Origin: Verrucomicrobiota bacterium
GTDB lineage: Bacteria > Verrucomicrobiota > Verrucomicrobiia > Chthoniobacterales > JAFAMB01
NCBI GenBank assembly: GCA_019247695.1
Contig: JAFBAP010000015.1
Span: 1 to 51,300 of the forward strand
Direction of reading: 5' to 3'
DNA: 51,300 bases
Both the position numbers and the translations under genes were made by a program. Under the pieces are notes generated by a model. It worked only from the letters and a program-made list of their open reading frames with translations. It was not told the origin of the DNA and did not search any database. How positions within the stretch are numbered: the first letter of the stretch is position 1; each line of letters starts with the position of its first letter. Below are positions 40,924-50,229 of the stretch, piece after piece.

Positions 40924-42186
40924 TCACGTCGCGATTTCGATCTCGGCGTCCGCCTTATCGACATCGTCGAAGAACAGCTTGCGTTGCCGTTCCCACACGT
41001 ACCGCTGCAGCAGGACTTTGAGGGTGGCGGTGAGGGGCACGGCCAGGATCGCGCCCAGGGGGCCGCCGAGCACGAGGGTCCAGAGAAACACGGAAAAGAT
41101 CACCGTCATCGGGTGGAGGCCGACGGAGTTGCCGACGATGCGGGGCGCCACGACGATACCGTCGATCTGCTGCACGATGAAAAAGATGGCGCTCACCCAG
41201 AGCGGGTGAATCCAGTCGTTGAATTGGACCAGCGCGATCAGCACAGCCGGGATGTAACAAACGGCAAACCCCACGATCGGCATCAGGCCGAGAAACGCCA
41301 GCAGCAACCCGATCAGGAAGCCGAACTGCAAGCCGAGGATCGAAAGCCCGGTGGCCGTCAGGCAACCGTCAATCATGCTGACGACCAACTGGCCCCTGAA
41401 GAAGTTAATGAGGTAACGGTTGATGTCCGAGAGGACGATCACAACCTCGTCTCGAAACTCCGATTTGCGCAACGGCAGGTAGTGGGTCCAGGACTGCGCG
41501 ATCCGCGGGCTCTCCATCAGGAAGAAGAACAGGTAAAGCGGCACGGCCAGCATTCCGAACAGAATCCCGAACACGCCGAAGACACCGGTCAGGCTCGACT
41601 GGCCGACGGCCCAGAGTCGCTGGACGAAGCTGGGCAACTGTTCTCTGAGGTACTGCAGTGACTGCTGCACGTACGGATCATCCCGGAGACTTTCCAGGCC
41701 CGCGGATGGCGTCGGACTGGAATTCGCCCCCGGCGGCTCGGGTTGGGGCGCCGGATTTTCGTAATGCCCATGGTTATGCGAGGTCAGTTGCGGCAAGCGG
41801 GCCAGGTTTTCCTCGAGCAGATCGTCAATGAGGTGCCAACCCCGGTCAACGTAGCCGGGCAAAGCCGCGGAGAATTTTACGCTCTCCGAGTAAATGGACG
41901 GCCCGATCACGAGCAGAAGTGAGACTCCGCCGGTCACAAAGCCGGCAAAAACCACGACGACCGCGAACACGCGGGGAAGCCGCCAGCGGGCCAGCCAGCT
42001 CACGAGCGGCTCAAGCAGGTAGGCGAGCACCCCGGCGATGGCTACCGGAAACAGGAACGGCTGCAAAAAAACGAGGATTTTTGTGGTCAGATAGATGACA
42101 AGGGCCACGAGCCCACCGATTACGAGGAGAGAAAGCCCTGTAATCGCGTTCCAAAGTGTCTTCTTCTGCCAGGGCGTAGGGTACAA
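40924..42186 (-). CDS. AI-2E/PerM-family membrane transporter
   Basis: The 420-residue protein has the family's layout: two early hydrophobic segments, a long soluble stretch (about 95-190, with a Pro-rich piece), and a C-terminal set of helices containing GLLLAFLGLMPIVGFAVCYIP and the VAPRIVGNSVGLHP motif. Members include the AI-2 exporter TqsA and sodium/proton antiporters, so the substrate is open. It begins with TTG; the 114 bases before the diverging moxR start must hold both promoters. Confidence 0.9.
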   Translation of the reverse strand: MYPTPWQKKTLWNAITGLSLLVIGGLVALVIYLTTKILVFLQPFLFPVAIAGVLAYLLEPLVSWLARWRLPRVFAVVVVFAGFVTGGVSLLLVIGPSIYSESVKFSAALPGYVDRGWHLIDDLLEENLARLPQLTSHNHGHYENPAPQPEPPGANSSPTPSAGLESLRDDPYVQQSLQYLREQLPSFVQRLWAVGQSSLTGVFGVFGILFGMLAVPLYLFFFLMESPRIAQSWTHYLPLRKSEFRDEVVIVLSDINRYLINFFRGQLVVSMIDGCLTATGLSILGLQFGFLIGLLLAFLGLMPIVGFAVCYIPAVLIALVQFNDWIHPLWVSAIFFIVQQIDGIVVAPRIVGNSVGLHPMTVIFSVFLWTLVLGGPLGAILAVPLTATLKVLLQRYVWERQRKLFFDDVDKADAEIEIAT

Positions 42187-42300
42187 TCCACCTCAGGATG
42201 AACGCTTTTGATAAGCTTTCAACCCAAATCGAAGGGCGGGACGCGGGTTGTGCGGCCCGGCATGTGCGACCCTTCTCAAGTTGTAAATCCGTGCTTAGCT

Positions 42301-43290
42301 ATGTCCATGTCGACTGAGACGATCACCAAGCAGATTCAACAGGCCGGCGAATGGATCGAGCCGTTACAAAACGAACTTCGCCACGTCATCGTCGGCCAGG
42401 ATTATCTGATTGAACGACTTTTAATCGGTCTGCTCTCAAACGGTCATATCCTGCTGGAAGGGGTTCCCGGTCTGGCCAAGACGCTGACGGTCAAGACAAT
42501 GGCCGCGGTCATCGGCACCGAATTCCGGCGTCTCCAGTTTACCCCGGACCTGCTGCCGGCCGACCTGATCGGCACGCTGGTTTATAATCCGCGGGACGGC
42601 GAGTTTCGCCCCAAACTCGGCCCGATTTTCGCCAACCTGATCCTTGCGGACGAGATCAACCGTGCGCCGGCCAAGGTGCAAAGCGCCCTGCTCGAAGCGA
42701 TGCAGGAACACCAGGTCACCATCGGTGAGAACAGTTTTCCGCTGCCGGACCCGTTCCTGGTGATGGCGACTCAAAACCCACTGGAACAGGAGGGCACCTA
42801 CCCGTTGCCGGAGGCGCAGCTTGACCGTTTCATGCTCAAACTCAAGGTGGATTACCCGACGAAAGCCGAAGAACGGAAGATCCTGGATCTCATGGGAACC
42901 TCCTCGCCGAAACTGGACGTCCAGACGGTGGTCGCGGCCGAGCGGATCCTGGCGGCGCGCGAACTGGTGAACCAGATCTACATCGACGACCGGGTCAAGG
43001 ATTACATCGTGGATGTGGTCTGGGCGACCCGGCACCCGGCCCAATACAAGCTGGGCATGGAAGGTTTGATCCGGTACGGCGCCTCACCGCGCGCGACGAT
43101 TTATCTGACCCTGGCGGCACGGGCGCATGCGTTTCTGAACGGACGCGGTTACGTGACGCCGCACGACGTCAAGAGCATCGGGCCTGACGTGCTGCGCCAC
43201 CGGATCGTCGTGAGTTACGAAGCTGAAGCCGAAGAAGTCACCAGCGAGACGGTCGTCGAAAAAATCTTCGCCGGCCTGGCCGTACCCTGA
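42301..43290 (+). CDS. MoxR-family AAA+ ATPase
   Basis: The 329-residue ATPase has Walker A GVPGLAKT and Walker B LILADEINR, with the sensor segment ATQNPLEQEGTYPLPEAQLDRF that defines MoxR proteins. MoxR ATPases act as chaperones that insert metals into, or activate, VWA-domain proteins; the VWA genes batA and batB follow in this operon. ATG 42301 or 42307 fits; a longer frame to 42208 adds unlikely residues. Confidence 0.95.
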   Translation: MSMSTETITKQIQQAGEWIEPLQNELRHVIVGQDYLIERLLIGLLSNGHILLEGVPGLAKTLTVKTMAAVIGTEFRRLQFTPDLLPADLIGTLVYNPRDGEFRPKLGPIFANLILADEINRAPAKVQSALLEAMQEHQVTIGENSFPLPDPFLVMATQNPLEQEGTYPLPEAQLDRFMLKLKVDYPTKAEERKILDLMGTSSPKLDVQTVVAAERILAARELVNQIYIDDRVKDYIVDVVWATRHPAQYKLGMEGLIRYGASPRATIYLTLAARAHAFLNGRGYVTPHDVKSIGPDVLRHRIVVSYEAEAEEVTSETVVEKIFAGLAVP

Positions 43291-43341
43291 ACCGATGCAG
43301 GCCACCCGAGATATCTCCTGGCGGCACCCTTGGATCAATCA

Positions 43342-44229
43342 ATGCAGTCCACGCGAGATATAATTAAGAAAATCCGGCGCCTGGAGCTGCGCACCCGGAG
43401 GTTCGTGGAGAACGCATTCTCAGGCCAGTACCACAGCGTATTCAAAGGCCGGGGCATGAATTTCGACGAATTCCGACCGTATCAGATCGGCGACGAAATC
43501 CGCACCATCGACTGGAACGTCACGGCGCGCACCGGCGAAACTTACGTTCGGAAATACGTGGAAGAACGTGAACTGACGGTGATCCTGCTGGTGGATTTGA
43601 GCGCCTCCGAAGGTTTCGGGAGCCGTCAGGCGAGCAAACGGGAAATTGCCGCCGAAGCGGCTTCGCTGCTGGCTTTCTGCGCCATCCGCAACAACGATAA
43701 AGTCGGTTTGCTGCTGTTTACCGACCGGATCGAACTGTTCGTGCCGCCCCGCAAAGGCAGGACCCACACGCTCCGGCTGATTCGGGAGATCCTCTACTTC
43801 GAGCCGGAAGGTCGCGGAACCAGCCTGCATGGAGCGCTCACCTTTTTGAATCGTGTAACGACGCGGCGGGCCGTCGTCTTTTTATTCTCCGATTTTCAGG
43901 ATCAGGGTTACGAGCGCCCGCTGGCGATCACCAGCCGCCGTCACGACCTGATCGCCGTACCGATGGAAGATCCGGGCGACCTCGAATTACCGAACGTAGG
44001 CATCATCTCGGCCGTCGACCCTGAAACCGGGCGCAGGTTTCAGGTCAATTCCGCGGACCGGCGCGTACGCACCGCTTTTTCGCAGGCAGCAGAGGCGCAG
44101 CGCCGGCAGCGGGATCATTTGTTGCGGCAATACAGCATCGACACGGTTACCTTGCGGACGGACCAGGATTACTTTCCCGCGTTACGTGCTTTCTTTCTCC
44201 GTCGAGAGAAACGCATGAAAACCTCATGA
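43342..44229 (+). CDS. DUF58 protein (VWA-like)
   Basis: The 295-residue protein has the DUF58 signature FDEFRPYQIGDEIRTIDW and a VWA-like fold (VDLSASEGFG as an imperfect metal site). It is the usual second gene of moxR-bat operons and is thought to bridge the ATPase and the membrane VWA proteins. ATG 43342 is preferred to TTG 43330. It overlaps the next gene by 4 bp. Confidence 0.94.
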   Translation: MQSTRDIIKKIRRLELRTRRFVENAFSGQYHSVFKGRGMNFDEFRPYQIGDEIRTIDWNVTARTGETYVRKYVEERELTVILLVDLSASEGFGSRQASKREIAAEAASLLAFCAIRNNDKVGLLLFTDRIELFVPPRKGRTHTLRLIREILYFEPEGRGTSLHGALTFLNRVTTRRAVVFLFSDFQDQGYERPLAITSRRHDLIAVPMEDPGDLELPNVGIISAVDPETGRRFQVNSADRRVRTAFSQAAEAQRRQRDHLLRQYSIDTVTLRTDQDYFPALRAFFLRREKRMKTS

Positions 44230-44729
44230 CGGCTGCGGTTTTCTTGTTTCTGGGGGCCGGCGAGGAGATCGAAGACATCCGTCCTCCCGTGGTTTCTGAC
44301 CCGGTTTGGGTGATTCTTGCCATTCTGACCGGCCTGCTCCTGGCCGTTCTGCTCGCGTACCTGCTGTGGCCGAATCCGAAGCCGGCGGTCATCCCGCCTC
44401 CGGAGCCGACCGCCTGGGCGCGGACCAAACTGGCCGACTTGGAAGGGCGGCTCGCCAAGTTGTCGGCGTATGGAACCAGCATCGAAGCCTCCGATATCCT
44501 GCGCGAGTACGTGATGCGCCGGTACGGCCTGCGCGCCACCCAGCAAACCACCCCTGAATTTCTCGCTTCGATCCTGCCTCATCCAAGCTTCACCCCGCCC
44601 CTGCGGGAGTTGCTCGCGGACTTTTTGGGCGCTTGCGACCAAATCAAATACGCCCGGGTTGATCCGGGAGTGGAAGCGAGCGAAAATCTGCTTGAACAAG
44701 CTCGTGCCTTTATCGATCAGGTTTCGTGA
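44226..44729 (+). CDS. DUF4381-like membrane protein
   Basis: This 167-residue protein has one membrane segment (about 28-48) followed by a proline hinge and a helical cytoplasmic domain (EASDILREYVMRRYGL). Single-pass proteins of this type (DUF4381) sit between DUF58 and batA genes in many operons. Overlaps on both sides (ATGA and GTGA) indicate coupled translation. Its precise role is unknown. Confidence 0.8.
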   Translation: MTAAVFLFLGAGEEIEDIRPPVVSDPVWVILAILTGLLLAVLLAYLLWPNPKPAVIPPPEPTAWARTKLADLEGRLAKLSAYGTSIEASDILREYVMRRYGLRATQQTTPEFLASILPHPSFTPPLRELLADFLGACDQIKYARVDPGVEASENLLEQARAFIDQVS

Positions 44730-45730
44730 ATTCGGATTTTCGCTTTGAGCAACCGTGGTTTCTTTTGCTCCTGCTGGTTTTACCGACCGTGTGGCTGTAC
44801 CACCGACGTTTTCACCGGCCGGCCGGGGTAAGCTTCGCCCCTGTTCGCAACCTGGAGGTGGCCGCCGCCCTGCGTTCGCCGCACCTCTGGTTCCAAACCG
44901 CGTTGATCGGGATGGGGTGCTGCATTTTGATCCTGGCGCTGGCCCGGCCTCAGGCCGGCGAAGAAACGTCCAGCGTGCACGCCAGCGGCATCGATATCAT
45001 GCTGTTGCTCGACGTGTCCCGATCGATGTTGTCTGAGGATTTCCAGATCGGCAGCGAACGGGCGAGCCGGATCGACGTGGTCAAGCAGGTGACCGAACGC
45101 TTCATCCAGGGCCGGCCCAGCGACCGCATCGGAATCATCGCGTTTGCCGGCCGGCCGTACATGGTGAGCCCGCTGACGTTGGATCATGATTGGCTGCTGG
45201 CGAACCTGAAACGGCTTCAGATCGGGCTGACCGAGGATGGCACCGCGATCGGCTCAGCGCTGGTGGCGGGCGCCAACCGCTTGCGCGACCCCAACGTCAA
45301 AAGCCGCGTGATCGTCCTCCTGACGGACGGCGACAATAACGCAGGCAAGGTGCCGCCCCTGACCGCCGCCGAAGCGGCCGCCGCCATCGGCATAAAGATC
45401 TATACGATCGGGACCGGCACCAACGGCCTCGTGCCGTTTCCGACTACCGACCAGTTCGGTAACAAGTTCTACACCCAGGAGTACATGCCGTTCCAGGAAG
45501 ATGCCTGCCGGCAGATTGCCCGGATCGGCAGCGGTAAATTTTACCGGGCAACCGACACCCGCGGGTTGAGCGACATCTTCACGGACATCGACCATCTGGA
45601 AAAGCATGAGATCGCCGTCCAGGAGTACCGCACTTATCGGGATCTGTTTGCCTGGTTCGCAGGTCTGGGCGCCGTCCTGGTGGCCGGTGGATCGGCTTGC
45701 GGTGAAACCCTCTGGAGACAGATCCCATGA
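44726..45730 (+). CDS. batA: BatA-type VWA membrane protein
   Basis: The 334-residue protein has two N-terminal membrane segments (about 11-26 and 57-73), a VWA domain with an intact metal site D96-V-S-R-S100 and LLTDGDNNAG, and a C-terminal membrane helix (about 310-328). Bat proteins were first linked to aerotolerance in Bacteroides. It starts with GTG overlapping the preceding stop. It lies next to a second VWA gene, as usual. Confidence 0.94.
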   Translation: MNSDFRFEQPWFLLLLLVLPTVWLYHRRFHRPAGVSFAPVRNLEVAAALRSPHLWFQTALIGMGCCILILALARPQAGEETSSVHASGIDIMLLLDVSRSMLSEDFQIGSERASRIDVVKQVTERFIQGRPSDRIGIIAFAGRPYMVSPLTLDHDWLLANLKRLQIGLTEDGTAIGSALVAGANRLRDPNVKSRVIVLLTDGDNNAGKVPPLTAAEAAAAIGIKIYTIGTGTNGLVPFPTTDQFGNKFYTQEYMPFQEDACRQIARIGSGKFYRATDTRGLSDIFTDIDHLEKHEIAVQEYRTYRDLFAWFAGLGAVLVAGGSACGETLWRQIP

Positions 45731-47610
45731 CGTTTGCGCAGCCCCTCTGGTTTACAGCGTTGCTGCTGATCCCGCTCCTGTATTTCTGCATGTCGCGCGG
45801 GGATGCCGCCGTTCGCCGGCGCCTGGAACGGCTGGTTGCGCCGCGGCTGCGGAGCCGGCTGGTTGAGGAGGTCTCCCGGACGCGTCGCTGGCTGAAGCGC
45901 ATTTTGCTTTTGATGGGTTTGGCCGGAGCGGTGGTGGCCCTTGCACGGCCGCAGTGGAGTTACACCGAACGGCCGGTTACCCGCCAGGGCCGGGATATCC
46001 TGATTGCCGTCGACACCTCGCGGAGCATGCTCTCCGCCGACATCAGCCCTGACCGGCTGACCCGGGCCAAACTGGCCGCTGAAGATATCATCCGCAGTTC
46101 GCCGACGGACCGGATCGGGCTGATTGCGTTTGCCGGGGAAGCGCAGCTGGAAGCGCCCCTTACGGCCGACCTCACCACCCTGCGATCGACCCTGGCCCGC
46201 TTTGATACCAATACCGTCGAGCGCGGGGGCACCGACTTCGAGGCCGCCATTCGCGCAGGCATGCAGGCCTTCGGCAAAACCGAGCACGGTTACCGCGCCC
46301 TGGTCCTGATCACGGACGGCGAAGAACTGGAGGGAGATGGTCTGGTCGCGGCTCGTGAAGCGGCCAAGCTCGGCATCCGGATCTTCACTGTCGGCGTCGG
46401 CACGCCGGAAGGCGCCAACATCGTCCTGCCGTCCGGTCTCCCCCTTCGGGACCGTTCCGGACGCGTGGTGTTGAGCCGGCTCGATGAGGAGGGCCTCCGG
46501 GCGATCGCCGAGGCGACCGGCGGCTTCTACACCCGCCTGGAAGCAACCGCCGTGCGGCGCCTGATCAATGAGGGCCTCGCCCGCATCACCCAGCACCGGG
46601 GCGACGAACGTGCGTTCCGGGTACCGGTCGAACGTTTCCAGATCCCGCTTGCCGTCGGGCTGGCTTTGTTGCTGGCGTCGTTCCTGATTTCAAATCGTCG
46701 CCCCCCGGCCGATTCATCAATCACAGCCGCCCTGGGTCGGAGAAAACTGCCCGCGGCGGCTCCCGCCCTTGCCCTGCTGATGGCAACGTTGTTGGTGGTC
46801 ATGGCCGCAACGCCGCTCGAATTGTACCAACGCGGCGATTACCAACGGGCTTTCGAGGCGTTCCAGGACGAACTTCAGCGCCGGCCTGACGATCCCCTGC
46901 TTAACTACAATGCAGGCGACGCGGGGTACCGGGTCGGCAAATACGAGCAAGCCTTCGAAAGCTATGCCAAGGCGATGAACAGCCCGGATTCGACCATCCG
47001 GCAGCACGCCTACTACAACGCCGGCAACACGCTTTTCAAACAAGGCGATGCCCAGGAGGATCTCGAAGGCCGGTTGACCCGGTATTACGACGCGCAATAT
47101 CAGTACGAACAGGCGCTTGAACTGGACCCGAGCGACGCGGCGGCAAGAAAGAATCTCGAGATCCTCAAACGCCGGATCAAGGAAACCGAGGAGCAAAAGA
47201 AACGGCAGGAACAGGCCCAGAAAAACGGGGCCCAGCGTCCGGGGCGCAAAGGACAAAACGGCCGCCAGCGCAGCCGTCCCAGTCCTAACGGCGGGCAATC
47301 TCTCGAGCCTTCCGCACCCTCCTCTCCCGATGATTCGGATACCGACCAGGGCGCGGGGCCGGACGATCCGGGGGATACCCAGGGTGACAAGCCCGGACCG
47401 GATTCCACCCCCGCGGATAAAAACGGCGATGTGCGCGAGCGCGGAGAAGGGGATGAGCAAACTCCCCCCACCCCGAATCAGGGCGAAGAAAAACCGGGAC
47501 GAATGTCTGCCGACGAGGCGCGCGGATTGCTGGATTCATTGCGAGGTGACGAGGATCGCGTTGACCTCAATCATCATAAGCGAGACCGGGCCGTAACAAA
47601 AGATTGGTAA
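45727..47610 (+). CDS. BatB-BatC fusion: VWA plus TPR protein
   Basis: The 627-residue protein joins two proteins that are separate in Bacteroides. Residues 1-325 are BatB-like: two membrane segments, a VWA domain with D96-T-S-R-S100 and VLITDGEEL, and another helix (about 306-322). A further membrane segment (about 343-361) precedes TPR repeats (about 365-475; ELYQRGDYQRAFEAF), a long charged disordered stretch and a C-terminal SADEARGLLDSLRGDE motif typical of BatC. The fusion fixes a 1:1 ratio of both parts. Confidence 0.93.
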   Translation: MTFAQPLWFTALLLIPLLYFCMSRGDAAVRRRLERLVAPRLRSRLVEEVSRTRRWLKRILLLMGLAGAVVALARPQWSYTERPVTRQGRDILIAVDTSRSMLSADISPDRLTRAKLAAEDIIRSSPTDRIGLIAFAGEAQLEAPLTADLTTLRSTLARFDTNTVERGGTDFEAAIRAGMQAFGKTEHGYRALVLITDGEELEGDGLVAAREAAKLGIRIFTVGVGTPEGANIVLPSGLPLRDRSGRVVLSRLDEEGLRAIAEATGGFYTRLEATAVRRLINEGLARITQHRGDERAFRVPVERFQIPLAVGLALLLASFLISNRRPPADSSITAALGRRKLPAAAPALALLMATLLVVMAATPLELYQRGDYQRAFEAFQDELQRRPDDPLLNYNAGDAGYRVGKYEQAFESYAKAMNSPDSTIRQHAYYNAGNTLFKQGDAQEDLEGRLTRYYDAQYQYEQALELDPSDAAARKNLEILKRRIKETEEQKKRQEQAQKNGAQRPGRKGQNGRQRSRPSPNGGQSLEPSAPSSPDDSDTDQGAGPDDPGDTQGDKPGPDSTPADKNGDVRERGEGDEQTPPTPNQGEEKPGRMSADEARGLLDSLRGDEDRVDLNHHKRDRAVTKDW

Positions 47611-47611
47611 A

Positions 47612-49396
47612 ATGAAGTGCTGGAACTGGATTTGGTGGTGTTTGCTGGGCTGGTTTGCGGGATGGGCGATGCTGCCGGTCGCGGATTCGGCCCAACCCTT
47701 GCTGCGAGCGTACCTGTCGGATTCCGTCACCGAAGTTAATCAACCCGTTCAGCTGCAGATCGAGGTGGCCAATGGTCACCCGCAAGAGCCGCCGAACTTT
47801 CAGGTGGACGGCCTTTCCATCACCTTCACGGGTCAGGCCACCAAGATTCAGGACTTGAACTTGCAGGCGACCACCAGCGTTATCTTCAGCTACGTGGTTA
47901 CCCCCACCCGGCCCGGGTCGTTCCGCATTCCCTCCGTGCCGCTGATAGTGGACGGCCGGACGTACCAGACGCCGCAATTGGAACTGCAGGCAACGCAGGG
48001 CGGCACGGGCAGTGCCGGCGCCAACGAGCAGCCTTTTTTCGGCGAACTGATCGTGCCTAAAGATTCGGCCTTTGTCGGCGAACAGATCCCGATCGAGTTA
48101 CGATTTTATTTCGATCACCGCATCTCGTTTCAGCCGTACCCGCAGGGGCAGCTGCCGATCATCGACGGCGATGGGTTTGTCACCCGGCGTTACCCGGAAC
48201 CGATCGAAAAGCGGCAGTTTATCAGCGGTAAGGAATTCAGCGTCCTGATTTATAAGACCGCGATCAGCGGCGTAAAAGCCGGCAAACTGGAACTGCACTC
48301 CGCCTACCAGGAGTTTCTGCTCCACCTGCCGCTCACACGCCACCGGCCGAACGGCTTTGATGATTTTTTCGATCAAGCGCCTTTTGCGGACTTGTTTGAT
48401 TCCGGGCCTCGCAAAGACGTGAAGGTGGAAACCAACGGCACCACGCTGGAGATCAAACCGCTTCCCACCGCAGGACGCCCGCCTAACTTCTCGGGTGCGG
48501 TTGGCCAGTTCACGGTCGTCTCCTCCATCCAGCCCCGGCGCGCGAAGGTAGGTGATCCGGTGACGTTACGGATTGAAGTGCGCGGCCTGGGGAACTTCGA
48601 CCGGATGGAGGAGCCGACTCTGACCGAGACCAAGGGTTGGCACAGTTACCATCCGTCTGAAGACCTGACCTTGCTGGATGACGTCGGAGTCAGCGCCGTG
48701 AAGACGTTCAACTTCCCGCTGATGGCGGAGGCGGTGACGACGCGGAGCCCCGAGGTGGTGTTGAGCTATTTCGATCCCGTGGCGGAAACCTACGCTGAAG
48801 CCAAGGCGCCGGCCGTCCCGGTCGAGATCAGTGGTTCACCGCTTAACCACGCTCCACCTTCGGTAAGCACCAGCGACGGCGAATCGGTCGACAAACCTCC
48901 CGGTGGGGAGGACGGAAACGCGGGGTTGCACCCGATCCAGGTGAAGCCGTTGCCGGTCGGCTCTTTCCAGTCAGTGCTTGACCGCCCGGTCTTCTGGTAT
49001 ACGCAACTTATTCCGGCAACCATTTTCCTGCTTTGGTTTCTGCTGAATGTGGCCGGGCGGTTTTATGGGGCTTACGGGCCTGAACTGCGTTACCGGTACG
49101 AACGGCACCAGCGCCTGCGCCAGTTGAATGCCGCCGACCCGAAAACCGCGTTGGATGCCGCCCGGCGTCTCATCGAGTTGCGGGCGTTGATCCGCACCCG
49201 GGGCCGGGGTCCTTACCAGCAAGCCGATTACCTCCTCGACCGCAAAGATGCACCCGAGGAACTGAAGCGGAACCTCAAGCAGGCGTTGCGCCGGCGTGAG
49301 GAAGTTGCGTTCAGCACCGGCACTCAGACCGCCTGGTCAGAAGAAGAACGCCGCAAAATCAAGGAAGCCATTCGCCAATGGGAAGCATTGCCCTGA
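47612..49396 (+). CDS. batD: BatD-like protein
   Basis: The 594-residue protein has an N-terminal signal or anchor (about 5-25), a long periplasmic beta-rich part with repeated FQVDGLSI and VVSSIQPRRAKVGDPVTLRIEV style segments, a membrane helix (about 467-487) and a basic cytoplasmic tail. This is the BatD (oxygen-tolerance) architecture. It begins 1 bp after the batB-batC fusion and overlaps batE by 19 bp. Confidence 0.92.
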   Translation: MKCWNWIWWCLLGWFAGWAMLPVADSAQPLLRAYLSDSVTEVNQPVQLQIEVANGHPQEPPNFQVDGLSITFTGQATKIQDLNLQATTSVIFSYVVTPTRPGSFRIPSVPLIVDGRTYQTPQLELQATQGGTGSAGANEQPFFGELIVPKDSAFVGEQIPIELRFYFDHRISFQPYPQGQLPIIDGDGFVTRRYPEPIEKRQFISGKEFSVLIYKTAISGVKAGKLELHSAYQEFLLHLPLTRHRPNGFDDFFDQAPFADLFDSGPRKDVKVETNGTTLEIKPLPTAGRPPNFSGAVGQFTVVSSIQPRRAKVGDPVTLRIEVRGLGNFDRMEEPTLTETKGWHSYHPSEDLTLLDDVGVSAVKTFNFPLMAEAVTTRSPEVVLSYFDPVAETYAEAKAPAVPVEISGSPLNHAPPSVSTSDGESVDKPPGGEDGNAGLHPIQVKPLPVGSFQSVLDRPVFWYTQLIPATIFLLWFLLNVAGRFYGAYGPELRYRYERHQRLRQLNAADPKTALDAARRLIELRALIRTRGRGPYQQADYLLDRKDAPEELKRNLKQALRRREEVAFSTGTQTAWSEEERRKIKEAIRQWEALP

Positions 49397-50229
49397 CGCC
49401 GCGCCCGAGCCGGAAGCTCCCGGACCCAGGGGTATTATCCGGATGCGCGACGGGCCCGAGGCTCGCGGCCTTGCTCATGCCGCTGTTGGTGTTGGTGTTG
49501 GTGTTGGTGTTGCTGCTGCCGCTCCCGCTCCTCTCCGGCGCAGCGGCCAGAGCTGCATCCACCGAAGATGTGTGGGCGACGGCCAACCAGGCGTATCAAG
49601 CGGGTAAATTTGAGGAGGCCAAGAGCGATTATCTCCAGCTGTTATACGCCCGGACTTACAGCCCCTCGGTTTTCTATAACCTGGGTAACGCCTGGTGGAA
49701 ACTGGGGCAGCGCGGCCGCGCCGTCCTTAATTACCGCCGCGCACTGATTCTGGAACCCACCTCGGCGGATGCGGAAGCCAATTTGCGTTTCGCACTGCAG
49801 CAAACCGGTCAGGATCCGCCTTCCGAGTTGTCCGAAGAGCTTAACCGTCACGCCGATCTGTACCCGTGGATCGACACCGTTGCGCTCTGGGTGGCAATTT
49901 TCGGCACCATCATCTGGTCGAGCGCCCGCGGCGCGTGGCGCGACCTCGCCCGGGTTACGGTCCTGCTCGCAAGCGTCACCTTCATCGTGAGCTTTGGGCT
50001 GACGCTGTGGATCGGCCGCGGTGACAAAGACCTTCAAGGGGCAATCATTTTACCCGGATCCGTTGACCTCAAAATCGGCCCGGCACATAGCGCACGCATT
50101 GCCGAGACGGTTGGCGAGGGCCAGCAAGTCGCAATCTTAAAAGAGCGCGGCGAATGGATGCAATGCCGTTCGCAAGCCGGCGTCGTCGGTTGGATTCAAA
50201 ATTCCGCGGCGGAGAGGATCATCCCGTGA
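49378..50229 (+). CDS. BatE-like TPR and SH3 protein
   Basis: The 283-residue protein has a leader with a Leu/Val tract (LVLVLVLVLLL, about 37-47), TPR repeats (about 63-150; ANQAYQAGKFEEAKSDYLQL), two membrane segments (about 162-178 and 188-210) and a C-terminal SH3b-like domain (VDLKIGPAHSARI onward). That order matches BatE. ATG 49378 lies within the end of batD; ATG 49477, just before the Leu/Val tract, is an alternative. It overlaps the next gene by 4 bp. Confidence 0.88.
   Translation: MGSIALTPRPSRKLPDPGVLSGCATGPRLAALLMPLLVLVLVLVLLLPLPLLSGAAARAASTEDVWATANQAYQAGKFEEAKSDYLQLLYARTYSPSVFYNLGNAWWKLGQRGRAVLNYRRALILEPTSADAEANLRFALQQTGQDPPSELSEELNRHADLYPWIDTVALWVAIFGTIIWSSARGAWRDLARVTVLLASVTFIVSFGLTLWIGRGDKDLQGAIILPGSVDLKIGPAHSARIAETVGEGQQVAILKERGEWMQCRSQAGVVGWIQNSAAERIIP
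49485..49508 (+). repeat. GTTGGT hexamer repeat inside batE
   Basis: Four perfect GTTGGT units encode alternating Leu-Val in the membrane-leader of BatE. The unit is a multiple of three, so slippage would change the hydrophobic length without a frameshift. Confidence 0.85.
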
